Part shown: piece by piece, positions 8,721-18,151 of the stretch
Numbering within the stretch: position 1 is the stretch's first letter
Layout of the letters: the number at the start of each line of letters is the position of its first letter
NCBI GenBank assembly: GCA_033791605.1
Contig: JASJGJ010000008.1
Coordinates: 33,915 to 97,914, forward strand
DNA length: 64,000 bases
Direction: 5' to 3'
Source: Porticoccus sp033791605
GTDB taxonomy: Bacteria > Pseudomonadota > Gammaproteobacteria > Pseudomonadales > Porticoccaceae
Translations under genes and position numbers: made by a program
The notes under the pieces: generated by a model
What the model was told of the DNA's origin: nothing
The model's database searches: none
Seen by the model: only the letters and a program-made list of their open reading frames with translations

Positions 8721-9275
8721 ATGGCTGACATCAAGAATGCTATCGATAAGACAGAAGAGCTGGCTCGCAAAATTTGGCTTGCTGGACTCGGTGCTTATGG
8801 TCAAGGCCTAAATAACCTGCAAGGTGGCTACGACAAAATGAATGACCAAACCCGCAATTTCTTTGATGGTTTGGTTGAAGAAGGTACAAAAATTGAAGCC
8901 GAAGCAAAAACCACTATCGATAAAACCGGTGAAAAAATTAAGGCTCAAGGACAAAAACTGAAAGACCAAGGCGAAAAACTTAAGGAACAGGGCAAAACTT
9001 TACGCAAGGAAGGCATAAACCTGAACGTCTCTGCGCGAGTTGAAGAAATTCGTGAAAAAGTTGCCTCAAAGTTAACCATGCCTACTTTTTCAGTATCAGG
9101 TAACGATGAGAAGCTAGAAGAATTGAACGCTAAATTGGAAGGTCTAATTGAAGCCGTATCAAAACTCTCAGCTACTACTGCAACGACGGAAACCGAAGAA
9201 GCAGTAAAAGCAGCACCTAAGAAAAAAGCGCCGGCTCGTAAACCTGCGACTACAAAAGAACAGGATGCAGCATAA
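8721..9275 (+). CDS. Phasin (PHA granule-associated protein)
   Basis: A polyhydroxyalkanoate granule surface protein of the PhaI/PhaF type, 184 residues. The N-terminal KTEELARKIWLAGLGAYGQG is the hallmark of the family. A long helical part follows with repeated charged turns (EKIKAQGQKLKDQGEKLKEQG), then an Ala/Lys/Pro-rich tail (AAPKKKAPARKPATTK) like a short PhaF histone-like tail. The start at 8721 is chosen from family alignment and the GGAG located 9-12 bases upstream. The divergent TetR gene is the likely regulator. No PHA synthase lies in the window. Confidence 0.9.
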   Translation: MADIKNAIDKTEELARKIWLAGLGAYGQGLNNLQGGYDKMNDQTRNFFDGLVEEGTKIEAEAKTTIDKTGEKIKAQGQKLKDQGEKLKEQGKTLRKEGINLNVSARVEEIREKVASKLTMPTFSVSGNDEKLEELNAKLEGLIEAVSKLSATTATTETEEAVKAAPKKKAPARKPATTKEQDAA

Positions 9276-9276
9276 C

Positions 9277-9303
9277 ATTTTGGTTATCACTGAAAACCAA
9301 AAT
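9277..9303 (+). terminator. Hairpin directly after the phasin gene
   Basis: A perfect 9-base inverted repeat (ATTTTGGTT/AACCAAAAT) with a 9-base loop starts one base after the phasin stop. It lacks a strong U-run, so it may act as a modest terminator or protect the 3' end. Confidence 0.45.
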
Positions 9304-9404
9304 GGTATTTAACAGATTATTTTATCCTCCCGCTCCTTGTGAGCACTTTGTACAATAGGCTATTTCCCAGTGGCCTTCAGTTACATAGGTCATCGTTATG
9401 GTGA

Positions 9405-9575
9405 CCTTTTTTTTGCTTTAATATTTCCAATAAACTTTCTAACCCGCTACTTTCACACTGCATAAGAAAATATAAGACATATTTTAATCTCAGTGGTGCA
9501 GTTTCAGGTGAATGGGATGACAACGTGCGATTAAGTTCTGATGAACTAACACTCGGTTTCACTTACGAATTCTGA
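9405..9575 (+). pseudogene. Possible C-terminal remnant of an outer-membrane beta-barrel protein
   Basis: An open + frame without a start ends in KYKTYFNLSGAVSGEWDD followed by ...LTLGFTYEF-stop. Alternating residues and a terminal Phe are what the BAM machinery recognises in outer-membrane barrel proteins. A stop at 9402 cuts the frame and no N-terminal part is seen. This looks like the tail of a decayed porin-like gene. The family cannot be assigned. Confidence 0.3.
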
Positions 9576-9656
9576 ACCAGACAAATTTTTGGTAGAATCA
9601 CCGGCCAACAACAAAACCATGCCACCAAAATACCTCATCGACAAAGAGTACTTCAC

Positions 9657-10133
9657 TTGAACATTCTTACCGAACAACCACTTCCATCCGCCAGTCTATT
9701 TCGCCGGCTCATGGCTATGCTCTACGATGCTTTTCTACTCTTGGGAATCAGTTTTGCCTATGGCGTTGTTGTCCTCCTGCTAAGGCTCCTCGCCGGAGAA
9801 GACACCATGCAAGCTCCCGGCAACGCACTACAGATTATGATTATTGTTGGGTTATGGTTTTGTTATGCCTTGTTCTATATTTGGTGCTGGCGTCGAACCG
9901 GACAGACACTGGGGATGAAGTCTTGGCGACTTCAGTTGCAAGGATATAGCTCACAACTGCCCTCTTTAAAAGAATGTTGGTTGCGCTGTATTCTTGCACC
10001 CTTGGCAATGGCATTGCTGGGTATTGGCTATTTATGGTGCATTATCGACAAGCAAGGTAATTGTCTTCACGATATTTACAGCAACACAAAGGTCGTTGTA
10101 CTTCCCAAGGAAAAACGTGACAAGAAAAAGTAG
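9657..10133 (+). CDS. RDD family membrane protein
   Basis: A 158-residue protein with the RDD pattern: RRLMAMLYDAFLLLGISFAYG (helix 1, with the R and D of the family name), a second helix IIVGLWFCYALFYIWCW, the run RRTGQTLGMKSWRLQL, and a third helix ending in IDKQGNCLHDIYSNTKVV. RDD proteins are small membrane proteins, some implicated in ion exchange, with no proven role here. The start is TTG. The gene converges with lptG on the opposite strand. Confidence 0.85.
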   Translation: MNILTEQPLPSASLFRRLMAMLYDAFLLLGISFAYGVVVLLLRLLAGEDTMQAPGNALQIMIIVGLWFCYALFYIWCWRRTGQTLGMKSWRLQLQGYSSQLPSLKECWLRCILAPLAMALLGIGYLWCIIDKQGNCLHDIYSNTKVVVLPKEKRDKKK

Positions 10134-10212
10134 TTTTATCGCTGCACTGGGGCAGGCTATGACTAAAGTAATTGTTCGTGTTCGGCGTTACAAAATCTGG
10201 TCGTTCGTGTTA

Positions 10213-11274
10213 TCAAGCTGCCCTGCGTAACAGCACAACACCTATTAAACCGCAAACAACCGCCGGAAAAATAACAGCCAGAAGTGGTGAGAACCCAAAG
10301 ACGATACTGGCGGGTCCAAGTAGGTCTTGGCTGGTTCTGAACACAAGCCCAACCACCACACCGGCAAAAATACGGTAGCCCATAGTGACTTGTCGCAAAG
10401 GCCCAAAGACAAATGAAATAGCGATTAAGACTAGACTAATAATCGTAAATGGCTGAAGGGCCTTTCGCCAAAACACTAGTTCATACTTGGCAGCATCCTG
10501 CCCCTGATCACTCAGATAATTACTGTACTGATGCAACCCCTTCATAGCCAAAGACTCAGGAGGAAGCACCACCAAATTGAGTAACTCTGGAGACAATTCT
10601 GTCTTCCAGTCACGTGTGATAAAGGTGCTTACTTCAGTGTGATCGCCCATGAAAAAAGTCACGGCACCAAGTTCTTCAACCCAATAACCTTTTTGATACG
10701 AAGCCCTTCCTGCAAAGCTAGCCTGCTGTAAAACATGCTGATCATCAAATTGATAACGAGTAACACCAAACAACACACCACCAGGATAAACGGCATTGAA
10801 GTGCATAAACTCATTACCTTCCTTGTTCCAGAAACCGCTCACGGATTCCTGCGCAGTTTTGCCCCCTTTCAAAAGCATACGGCGGCTTTCAGCATATTGA
10901 TCGGTGTATGGCACCACATATTCACCAAACAATACGCCAAACAACACCAAAACGAGAATAGGTCGAAGTACCAACCAAACAATGCGCATGACAGACACAC
11001 CCGCTGCACGCATTACGACTAATTCAGAGTTATTTGCCAAGACACCTAAACCGATCAGGCAGCCCGTCAACGAAGCCATGGGAATATGCTCATAAATACG
11101 GGCAGGCAATGTTAATGCCACGTAAATCATCACTTGATTAAACGTGTAGTCTTTTCCAACATCGCCAGCACCATCAATGATGGCGCCAATAGCATCCAGA
11201 GCCACAATAACTAACAGCACCAATGCGATGGAACCCAACACAGAGGATGCGACATAACTTGATAAGCGCCTCAT
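10213..11274 (-). CDS. lptG: LPS export ABC transporter permease LptG
   Basis: One of two permeases of the LptB2FG complex that extracts lipopolysaccharide from the inner membrane and pushes it along the LptC-A-D bridge. The 353 residues fit the family. It has an N-terminal helix, helices around residues 60-125, a periplasmic jellyroll domain (about 130-270) and three C-terminal helices (PFTIISLVLIAISFVFGPLR and following). The ATG overlaps the lptF stop (ATGA), so the two are translationally coupled. Confidence 0.94.
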   Translation of the reverse strand: MRRLSSYVASSVLGSIALVLLVIVALDAIGAIIDGAGDVGKDYTFNQVMIYVALTLPARIYEHIPMASLTGCLIGLGVLANNSELVVMRAAGVSVMRIVWLVLRPILVLVLFGVLFGEYVVPYTDQYAESRRMLLKGGKTAQESVSGFWNKEGNEFMHFNAVYPGGVLFGVTRYQFDDQHVLQQASFAGRASYQKGYWVEELGAVTFFMGDHTEVSTFITRDWKTELSPELLNLVVLPPESLAMKGLHQYSNYLSDQGQDAAKYELVFWRKALQPFTIISLVLIAISFVFGPLRQVTMGYRIFAGVVVGLVFRTSQDLLGPASIVFGFSPLLAVIFPAVVCGLIGVVLLRRAA

Positions 11275-12380
11275 CCCTCGGCTCCCAAGGCATTATTCTG
11301 CTTCGTCCATTGCTTAATGGCAGGTAAAAATAATAAAAACAGCGCTATTAACAGAAACAAAATATGTACCCACCACAATCCGAGCGCTGATAAAAACTTT
11401 CCATCTTCCAAAGCACCCCGGGCGCTATTCAACATCACCAGATAAACCACATAAAGTAAAACTGCGGGTAACATTTTGGCAAACCTTCCCTGCCGAGGGT
11501 CAGTTTTACTCAGAGGAATAGCAATTAACGTCATCACTAATACAAGAATCGGCACAGAAAAACGCCACTGTAATGCCGCCACATGGGCCGGTTGACTCGA
11601 AGCCAGTAATTCCGCAGTGGAAAGGGTATCGGCTTTATCCCTGCGGCCCTGCCTTTTGGGTTTTGTTAGCCGCTGGCCATACTCTTCGAAGCGCGTGATC
11701 TGGTAATCTGCATGACCCGGCACGCCTTGGATACGATAGCCCTTTTCAAGCACCAGATAAGCCGGTTTGTCTGGGCCGGATCGATGCTGATGGCCCGTTT
11801 CAGCAACCACTAACACTAATTGTTTGCCGTCTTCAGCCTCAGGATTATTCTCAGCAAGAAAGACATCCCTCATGATCCCTTCCTCGCTTACCTTCTCCGC
11901 ATAGGTCACACCTTTGCCACCCTGAAGAGGATAAAAATGATTGGCAGCCATGCCATCCAACTCACCACGTTCCTTCTGAGCGGAGAGCAATGCTTCAGCC
12001 TTACGCAATCCTGAAGGGCCTACATCAAGACTTAACCATGAAACCAGCAATGCCACCATGAATGCCGGAACCAGCGTATAGGCAACCAACCTAGCCTGAC
12101 TCATACCACAGGCTATCATCACGGTCATTTCATTTTGCACATAAAAACGACCATAGGCTAACAGCACCCCTAAAAAAAAGGCTAGAGGTAGAATCAATTC
12201 CAGAAAACCGGGTAAGCGATAACCAATAACAGCCAGTAGAATGCCAGCGTCCAATTCACCGGCTGCAGCCTGAGCAAGATATTTGACGAAACGGCCACTA
12301 ATAATAACCATCAGCAACACGGTGCAAACAGCAAAGGTGGAGGACAACAAGTCACGAACGATATAACGAAAAATGAGCAA
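11271..12380 (-). CDS. lptF: LPS export ABC transporter permease LptF
   Basis: Partner permease of LptG in the LptB2FG lipopolysaccharide exporter. It opens LIFRYIVRDLLSSTFAV as in the family, carries the periplasmic beta-jellyroll domain in the middle (GVTYAEKVSEEGIMRDVFLAE) and ends with a membrane bundle (RFSVPILVLVMTLIAIPLS). The 369 residues are typical. The best start is a TTG at 12380, as no in-frame ATG fits. It is divergent from pepA, the arrangement seen widely in gammaproteobacteria. Confidence 0.94.
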   Translation of the reverse strand: MLIFRYIVRDLLSSTFAVCTVLLMVIISGRFVKYLAQAAAGELDAGILLAVIGYRLPGFLELILPLAFFLGVLLAYGRFYVQNEMTVMIACGMSQARLVAYTLVPAFMVALLVSWLSLDVGPSGLRKAEALLSAQKERGELDGMAANHFYPLQGGKGVTYAEKVSEEGIMRDVFLAENNPEAEDGKQLVLVVAETGHQHRSGPDKPAYLVLEKGYRIQGVPGHADYQITRFEEYGQRLTKPKRQGRRDKADTLSTAELLASSQPAHVAALQWRFSVPILVLVMTLIAIPLSKTDPRQGRFAKMLPAVLLYVVYLVMLNSARGALEDGKFLSALGLWWVHILFLLIALFLLFLPAIKQWTKQNNALGAEG

Positions 12381-12509
12381 TAGAAAAATTCCTGTTATGC
12401 TTCGCCAAACACAAATTTATAGTCAGACAATTATCCTGCTTTACATCGAGTTTGTCTTGTTAAGTGTGTGCCCAACTCAACTATGTACTTGTTAACCCCT
12501 GGAGACACC

Positions 12510-14012
12510 ATGGAATTTACTGCCGTCACCTGTAACTTACTTACCAAAAAAACCGATTGCCTGGTTATCGTGCTTGGCAACAAAACAATTAGCAGCACTA
12601 CCCGTCGATCAAAATCAGAGGTATCAATAGACACCGCAACGGGCGGTTTGATCTCAAGATTACAAAAAAGTGGCGATATTAAAGAAACATTGGGCAGTTC
12701 TATACTAATTAACGAGCCAAAAGGGCTTGCGGCAACGCGACTACTCATTCTCAGCAGCGGCACCACCACATTGAATGAGCAATCATTTCTAGAGCTCTCC
12801 AAACAGTTGACTAGCCAGCTCACCAAACTACCTATTAAGAACACCTGTGTTTCTTTAGAGGACGTGGAAGTAATTGGGCGTGATGTGGCTTGGCAAGCAC
12901 AACAATTTTCGCGCAGCCTAGGTGAAGCCGTCTACCTATTCAACCCGTTTAACCGTAAAGATAAAAAGCCCTCACCACTCAAACAAATTACTTTGGCACT
13001 ATCATCACGGAAAGGGTTAAGTACGCTAAAACAACAGCTCAATTTGGGCAACGCTATTGCCAATGGCGTCAACCTATCTCGCGAATTGGGTGATCTACCC
13101 GGCAATATCTGCACACCCTCTTATCTCGCAAACCAATCAAAGAAACTTGCCAAGAAACACCCACGTCTCAGCTGTAAAGTACTTGATGAAAAACAAATGG
13201 CAGCACTTGGCATGCACTCACTACTGTCCGTTACTGCAGGAACAGAGCAACCGGCCAAGCTCATCGTACTCGAATACACGGGCACAAAAAAAGGCGACAA
13301 ACCTATTGTACTTGTCGGCAAAGGTGTCACCTTTGATTCAGGTGGAATTAGCCTGAAACCCGGCGCGGGCATGGATGAGATGAAATACGACATGTGCGGG
13401 GCTGCCAGTGTGCTAGGAACGTTTTCTGCTTTAGTGGATGCCAACCTTGCAATCAATGTAGTGGGGATTATTCCAACAGTAGAGAACATGCCCAGTGGCA
13501 AAGCCACAAAACCCGGCGATATAGTAAAAAGTATGTCAGGACAGACGATCGAAATCCTTAACACCGATGCAGAGGGCCGCCTTATCTTGTGTGATGCTCT
13601 CACCTATGCTGGCCGATTTAAACCAAAAAGTGTTATAGACATTGCCACCTTAACCGGCGCTTGTGTCATGGCGTTGGGAAGCCACGCTACAGGACTACTG
13701 AGCAACAATGATGCTCTAGCAGCAACATTAGAAACTGCAGGACAAACCAGCGGTGATAGAGTTTGGCGTCTCCCCCTTTGGAATGAATATGACAAGCAAC
13801 TAAAAAGCAATTTTGCCGACATGGCGAACATTGGTGGCCGCGAAGCCGGCACGATTACGGCCGCTTGCTTTCTGGGTCGATTCACAAAAGACTATCATTG
13901 GGCACATTTAGATATCGCAGGAACTGCGTGGAACAGTGGCGCAAACAAAGGCGCTACTGGGCGCCCCGTACCTCTGCTCACTCAATTCTTGATAGAACAG
14001 GCTACTGCATGA
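12510..14012 (+). CDS. pepA: Leucyl aminopeptidase (PepA)
   Basis: A cytosolic M17 metallo-aminopeptidase of 500 residues that removes N-terminal residues from peptides. In enterobacteria PepA also binds DNA. The metal site is clear: KGVTFDSGGISLKP (around residue 270), then DMCGAASV and the signature NTDAEGRL (around 351). The C-terminus has AGTAWNSGANKGATGRPV. The start at 12510 is chosen because GGAG lies just upstream and MEFTAVTCN matches family N-termini. It is followed by holC with an ATGA overlap. Confidence 0.95.
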   Translation: MEFTAVTCNLLTKKTDCLVIVLGNKTISSTTRRSKSEVSIDTATGGLISRLQKSGDIKETLGSSILINEPKGLAATRLLILSSGTTTLNEQSFLELSKQLTSQLTKLPIKNTCVSLEDVEVIGRDVAWQAQQFSRSLGEAVYLFNPFNRKDKKPSPLKQITLALSSRKGLSTLKQQLNLGNAIANGVNLSRELGDLPGNICTPSYLANQSKKLAKKHPRLSCKVLDEKQMAALGMHSLLSVTAGTEQPAKLIVLEYTGTKKGDKPIVLVGKGVTFDSGGISLKPGAGMDEMKYDMCGAASVLGTFSALVDANLAINVVGIIPTVENMPSGKATKPGDIVKSMSGQTIEILNTDAEGRLILCDALTYAGRFKPKSVIDIATLTGACVMALGSHATGLLSNNDALAATLETAGQTSGDRVWRLPLWNEYDKQLKSNFADMANIGGREAGTITAACFLGRFTKDYHWAHLDIAGTAWNSGANKGATGRPVPLLTQFLIEQATA

Positions 14013-14434
14013 CCAGCATTAATTTTTACCGTATTAACGGCAACTTTAATGACGCAATAACCCTTGCTTGTCAATTGACGGAAAAGGCCTTCCAGCAAGG
14101 CCTGACAGTCCTACTACATACACTTGAAAAAGAAATCTCAGAACAACTAAGTACGCAGCTATGGTCATTTAAGCCCTCTTCATTCCTTCCGCACGAGTTA
14201 GAAGAGCTACCGACAGCGGCTTTATCCATTAGTCATCAAAATGACCCTGGCGAACACCATGGGCTACTGATCAATCTTGGAATTAGCACTCCAGGCTGGT
14301 TTTCTCGTTTTGAGAAAGTCATAGAAATTGTTTACGATGATCAGCAGGTTATTGAGCAAAAACGTGAGCGTTACGGCTTCTACCAAAAACGTGGTTACCC
14401 CCTGAAATATCACGACCTCACTAAGCCCAACTAA
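14009..14434 (+). CDS. holC: DNA polymerase III chi subunit (HolC)
   Basis: The chi subunit of the DNA polymerase III clamp loader, 141 residues, which links the holoenzyme to single-strand-binding protein. It begins with the typical TSINFYRINGN and has ACQLTEKAFQQGLTVLLHT, then a C-terminal RERYGFYQKRGYPLKYHDL. The ATG overlaps the pepA stop, and pepA-holC-valS is a conserved order in gammaproteobacteria. Confidence 0.93.
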   Translation: MTSINFYRINGNFNDAITLACQLTEKAFQQGLTVLLHTLEKEISEQLSTQLWSFKPSSFLPHELEELPTAALSISHQNDPGEHHGLLINLGISTPGWFSRFEKVIEIVYDDQQVIEQKRERYGFYQKRGYPLKYHDLTKPN

Positions 14435-14480
14435 TCTTTTTACTAGGTTAACCATTAAGTGTTATCGAGCAGGTCTGATT

Positions 14481-15056
14481 ATGACTGATGAACCGAAAGA
14501 TAAAAAAAATGCCTTGATCAATGAACTCGATTCGTTGCGATGCACGCTGAACAACGGTCCAGAGTTTCAACATAACATACCAACACTCGATGAACTGTAT
14601 GCCGATGATGATAGTTTTATGCATGACCCGGCTTTGAACGTCCCGATTCTTACTGACGCCTTAGAGGAAGAACCAGCATTTATTCAAGAAGTAACTGCGG
14701 GGGCTGAAGACTCCGCTTTTATGATAGAAAAACAGTGCGCAATGACAGTGGACTTGGATATTTTTGATGGAGGCCATCCATCGCACCCCCTCTCTGCACC
14801 CCCTGAAACAACAGTACCGACCACCCTAGCGGATGAGCAAAACGTCATCAATATCCATGCACTTTGCAAAGAAACAGATTCTTCTGTCATCGAATTAGAA
14901 CATGTATTGGATGAGCTGGTAGCCGAGCAACTCCCCAAGTTAGAGCAACAACTTAGAGAGAAACTCCGACATGAGCTCGAAGCTGGTCTAAATGCCCAAG
15001 CTAAATCTGAACCCACGTTCTCAGCGGAATCAAACAAACCCACATCAGATAGCTAG
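14481..15056 (+). CDS. Hypothetical acidic protein between holC and valS
   Basis: A 191-residue, strongly acidic protein of unknown function, with low-complexity Asp/Glu/Pro runs in the first 120 residues. The only structured part is a helical C-terminal segment (about 132-170) with VLDELVAEQLPKLEQQLREK, which could form a coiled coil. No signal peptide or membrane segment is seen. It sits in the conserved holC-valS gap, where other gammaproteobacteria also have an unnamed gene, so a role linked to the replisome or to the operon is only a guess from context. Confidence 0.7.
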   Translation: MTDEPKDKKNALINELDSLRCTLNNGPEFQHNIPTLDELYADDDSFMHDPALNVPILTDALEEEPAFIQEVTAGAEDSAFMIEKQCAMTVDLDIFDGGHPSHPLSAPPETTVPTTLADEQNVINIHALCKETDSSVIELEHVLDELVAEQLPKLEQQLREKLRHELEAGLNAQAKSEPTFSAESNKPTSDS

Positions 15057-15191
15057 CATCGGGAACAAGCCCGTCGACGAAGTCATAACGTCCCTTTATA
15101 ATTCCCGCTTTTGCACACTCCGACTATTTACCAGATAACTCTGATGACGTAACGATTAACGTTACGTTAGCCAACAATCAAATGAGCGAAC

Positions 15192-17960
15192 ATGGAAAAG
15201 ACTTACCGTCCCCAAGACATTGAAACCCAGTGGTACCAAACCTGGGAAAAAAAGGGCTATTTCAAGCCTGCCAATAATGGTGCAGATCCGTACTGCATCA
15301 TGATCCCGCCACCCAATGTCACGGGCAGTCTGCATATGGGTCATGGTTTTCAAGAAGCCATTATGGACGCATTGGTTCGCTACCACCGAATGAAAGGGAA
15401 TAATACCCTCTGGCAAGTAGGCACCGACCATGCCGGTATAGCCACCCAAATGGTGGTAGAACGGTTGCTGGATGCTGACGGTATCTCTCGCCATGATTTA
15501 GGTCGAGAGAAATTCATTGAAAAAGTTTGGGAGTGGAAAGAAAAGTCGGGTGGCACGATTACCCGCCAACTTCGTCGACTAGGCGCCTCACCAGACTGGT
15601 CCCGTGAACGATTCACTATGGATGACGGCTTTTATGAAGCGGTTCAGGAAGCCTTTATTCGATTATACGAAGACAACCTGATTTATCGGGGCAAACGGCT
15701 GGTCAATTGGGACCCTAAATTACATACAGCAATTTCTGATCTAGAAGTTATTTCTGAAGAAGAAAGTGGCTACCTATGGCATTTCAAATATCCACTATCT
15801 GATGGTTCCGGCCATTTGACGGTCGCCACTACCCGCCCGGAAACCATGCTGGGTGATACCGCAGTTGCCGTTCACCCAGATGACGAACGCTATCAACACC
15901 TCATCGGTAAAACCATTACCCTACCCTTAGCCAACCGTGAAATTCCAATTATTGCCGATGATTATGTGGATCGTGAATTTGGTACTGGTTGTGTGAAAAT
16001 CACACCCGCCCACGATTTCAATGACTATGAAGTGGGACAGCGGCACAACTTGGCCATGATCAATATATTTAATGATGATGCGCAACTAAACAGTAATGTA
16101 CCTAAAGCCTATGTAGGTTTGGACAGAGTCGATGCCCGCAAACAAGTTGTAGCCGACCTAGATACCTTGAGCCTGCTGGACAAAGTTGATGAACACAAAC
16201 TTAAAGTGCCCCGTGGCGACCGATCTGGCGTGGTCATCGAACCTTATTTAACTGATCAGTGGTATGTCAAAGCGGCACCACTGGCTGAAAAAGCCATTGC
16301 TGCGGTGGAAGGTGGCGATATCCAGTTTGTGCCCAAGCAATACGAAAATATGTATTTCTCTTGGATGCGAGACATTCAGGACTGGTGTATTTCTCGCCAA
16401 CTCTGGTGGGGACATCGGATCCCTGCTTGGTATGACGACAAAGGGAATGTCTATGTCGGACGCTCTGAACAAGATGTCCGAGAGAAACACAACCTTGGTG
16501 ATATCAACCTTAAACAAGATAACGATGTATTAGACACATGGTTCTCATCCGGCCTCTGGAGCTTCGGAACACTGGGCTGGCCGGAACCTACTGAATTCTT
16601 AAAAACATTCCATCCCACCAATGTACTGGTTACTGGGTTCGACATTATTTTCTTCTGGGTTGCCAGAATGATCATGATGACACTCTATTTTGTCGATGAA
16701 GTACCCTTTAAAACCGTCTACGTTCATGGCTTGGTTCGGGATAGCCATGGTCAAAAAATGTCCAAATCCAAGGGCAACGTACTCGACCCCATCGACTTGA
16801 TTGATGGCATTGCACTTGAACCGCTGGTAAAAAAACGCACCGCTGGACTGATGCGGCCAAAAGATGCTGCAAAAATTGAGAAGCAAACCCGCAAAGAATT
16901 TGCCGATGGCATTGAACCCTATGGTACAGATGCTCTGCGTTATACCTATTACTCTCTGGCATCCACTGGCCGAGATATTAATTTTGATGTAGGCCGTATT
17001 GAGGGTTTTCGTAACTTTTGTAACAAAATATGGAATGCCGCTCGCTATGTCTTAATGAATACCGAAGATCAGGATTGCGGACAAAACAACGATGGAGGCT
17101 ATGAACTATCCCTAGCCGACCGCTGGATCATCAGCCGTCTCCAGCAAGCAGAACAAACCGTTGCAGAATCTATTGCCAACTACCGCTTTGATTTGGCCTC
17201 ACAGGCCATTTACGAGTTTGTCTGGAACGAATACTGCGATTGGTACTTGGAATTATCCAAACCTGTGTTGTGGGACGACAATGCTGATCCAGCCCTCAAG
17301 AAAGGAACTCGCCGTACGCTGATTCGTGTACTGGAAACCACCTTGAGAATGGCTCACCCACTCATGCCGTTTATCACTGAAGAAATCTGGCAGCAGATCA
17401 AAACTCTGGCGGGGGCCGAGGGTGATACGATCATGTTGCAACCCTACCCTGAGGCAGATCAAACTCGAGTGGACAATGAAGCGACCAGCGATATTGAATG
17501 GCTGAAAAGCGTCATTGTTGGGATTCGTAATATTCGCGGAGAAATGAATATTTCACCGGGAAAATTATTAACTGTGTACTTTAGCAATGGCTCAGAAGAA
17601 GACCTTCGTCGCCTCAACGCCAACCAACAGTTCCTAGCCAAATTAGCTCACTTGGAAACAACAACCTGGCTCAATTCAGGCGAAAAGGCACCCATGTCAG
17701 CTACGGCCCTCGTGGGGAATATGGAGATCCTCGTCCCCATGGCAGGTCTGATAGATAAAGATGCTGAGATTACCCGACTCAATAAAGAAACGGAAAAACT
17801 CCAGAAAGAAGTGGAGCGAGTTCAAGGCAAGCTCAACAATGAAAAATTTGTCAGCAAGGCACCAGTAGAAGTTGTTGCCAAAGAAAAAGCACGACTCACT
17901 GAAATGGAAACGACACTGGAAAAACTGGACCATCAGAAAAAAACTATTTCTGAGCTCTGA
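15192..17960 (+). CDS. valS: Valyl-tRNA synthetase
   Basis: A class I aminoacyl-tRNA synthetase that charges tRNA-Val, 922 residues. The HIGH-type motif is HMGH at about residues 48-51 within PPPNVTGSLHMGHGF. The KMSKS motif is at about 523 (GQKMSKSKGN). Between them is the editing domain with TTRPETMLGDTAVAVHP. The C-terminal end is the usual valyl coiled-coil arm (DAEITRLNKETEKLQKEVER...LEKLDHQKKTISEL). It is the last gene of pepA-holC-x-valS and is closed by a terminator. Confidence 0.97.
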   Translation: MEKTYRPQDIETQWYQTWEKKGYFKPANNGADPYCIMIPPPNVTGSLHMGHGFQEAIMDALVRYHRMKGNNTLWQVGTDHAGIATQMVVERLLDADGISRHDLGREKFIEKVWEWKEKSGGTITRQLRRLGASPDWSRERFTMDDGFYEAVQEAFIRLYEDNLIYRGKRLVNWDPKLHTAISDLEVISEEESGYLWHFKYPLSDGSGHLTVATTRPETMLGDTAVAVHPDDERYQHLIGKTITLPLANREIPIIADDYVDREFGTGCVKITPAHDFNDYEVGQRHNLAMINIFNDDAQLNSNVPKAYVGLDRVDARKQVVADLDTLSLLDKVDEHKLKVPRGDRSGVVIEPYLTDQWYVKAAPLAEKAIAAVEGGDIQFVPKQYENMYFSWMRDIQDWCISRQLWWGHRIPAWYDDKGNVYVGRSEQDVREKHNLGDINLKQDNDVLDTWFSSGLWSFGTLGWPEPTEFLKTFHPTNVLVTGFDIIFFWVARMIMMTLYFVDEVPFKTVYVHGLVRDSHGQKMSKSKGNVLDPIDLIDGIALEPLVKKRTAGLMRPKDAAKIEKQTRKEFADGIEPYGTDALRYTYYSLASTGRDINFDVGRIEGFRNFCNKIWNAARYVLMNTEDQDCGQNNDGGYELSLADRWIISRLQQAEQTVAESIANYRFDLASQAIYEFVWNEYCDWYLELSKPVLWDDNADPALKKGTRRTLIRVLETTLRMAHPLMPFITEEIWQQIKTLAGAEGDTIMLQPYPEADQTRVDNEATSDIEWLKSVIVGIRNIRGEMNISPGKLLTVYFSNGSEEDLRRLNANQQFLAKLAHLETTTWLNSGEKAPMSATALVGNMEILVPMAGLIDKDAEITRLNKETEKLQKEVERVQGKLNNEKFVSKAPVEVVAKEKARLTEMETTLEKLDHQKKTISEL

Positions 17961-17984
17961 TACGAACATAATAGATTAACAATC

Positions 17985-18015
17985 AAAAACGCCCACATTT
18001 TAAAGTGGGCGTTTT
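17985..18015 (+). terminator. Rho-independent terminator after valS
   Basis: A perfect 11-base inverted repeat (AAAACGCCCAC / GTGGGCGTTTT) with an 8-base AT loop and a flanking A-run and U-run lies 25 bases after the valS stop. The symmetry means it could also work from the other strand. Confidence 0.9.
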
Positions 18016-18151
18016 AATCTTCTCCGCAGTATTATTTCAACAGTAAAACAATACTGGTATCAATCTGTAATGAATGACGAACAGCGTTATTTCAGATACC
18101 TTTTCGATAAGAAATCATCACATCTGTCTACAGGTATACTTTTGCTTTCGA

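Noticed and set aside
9377..9562. A 61-codon minus frame after the phasin gene
   Set aside because: The opposite strand has the more protein-like barrel remnant. This frame has no RBS and no motif.
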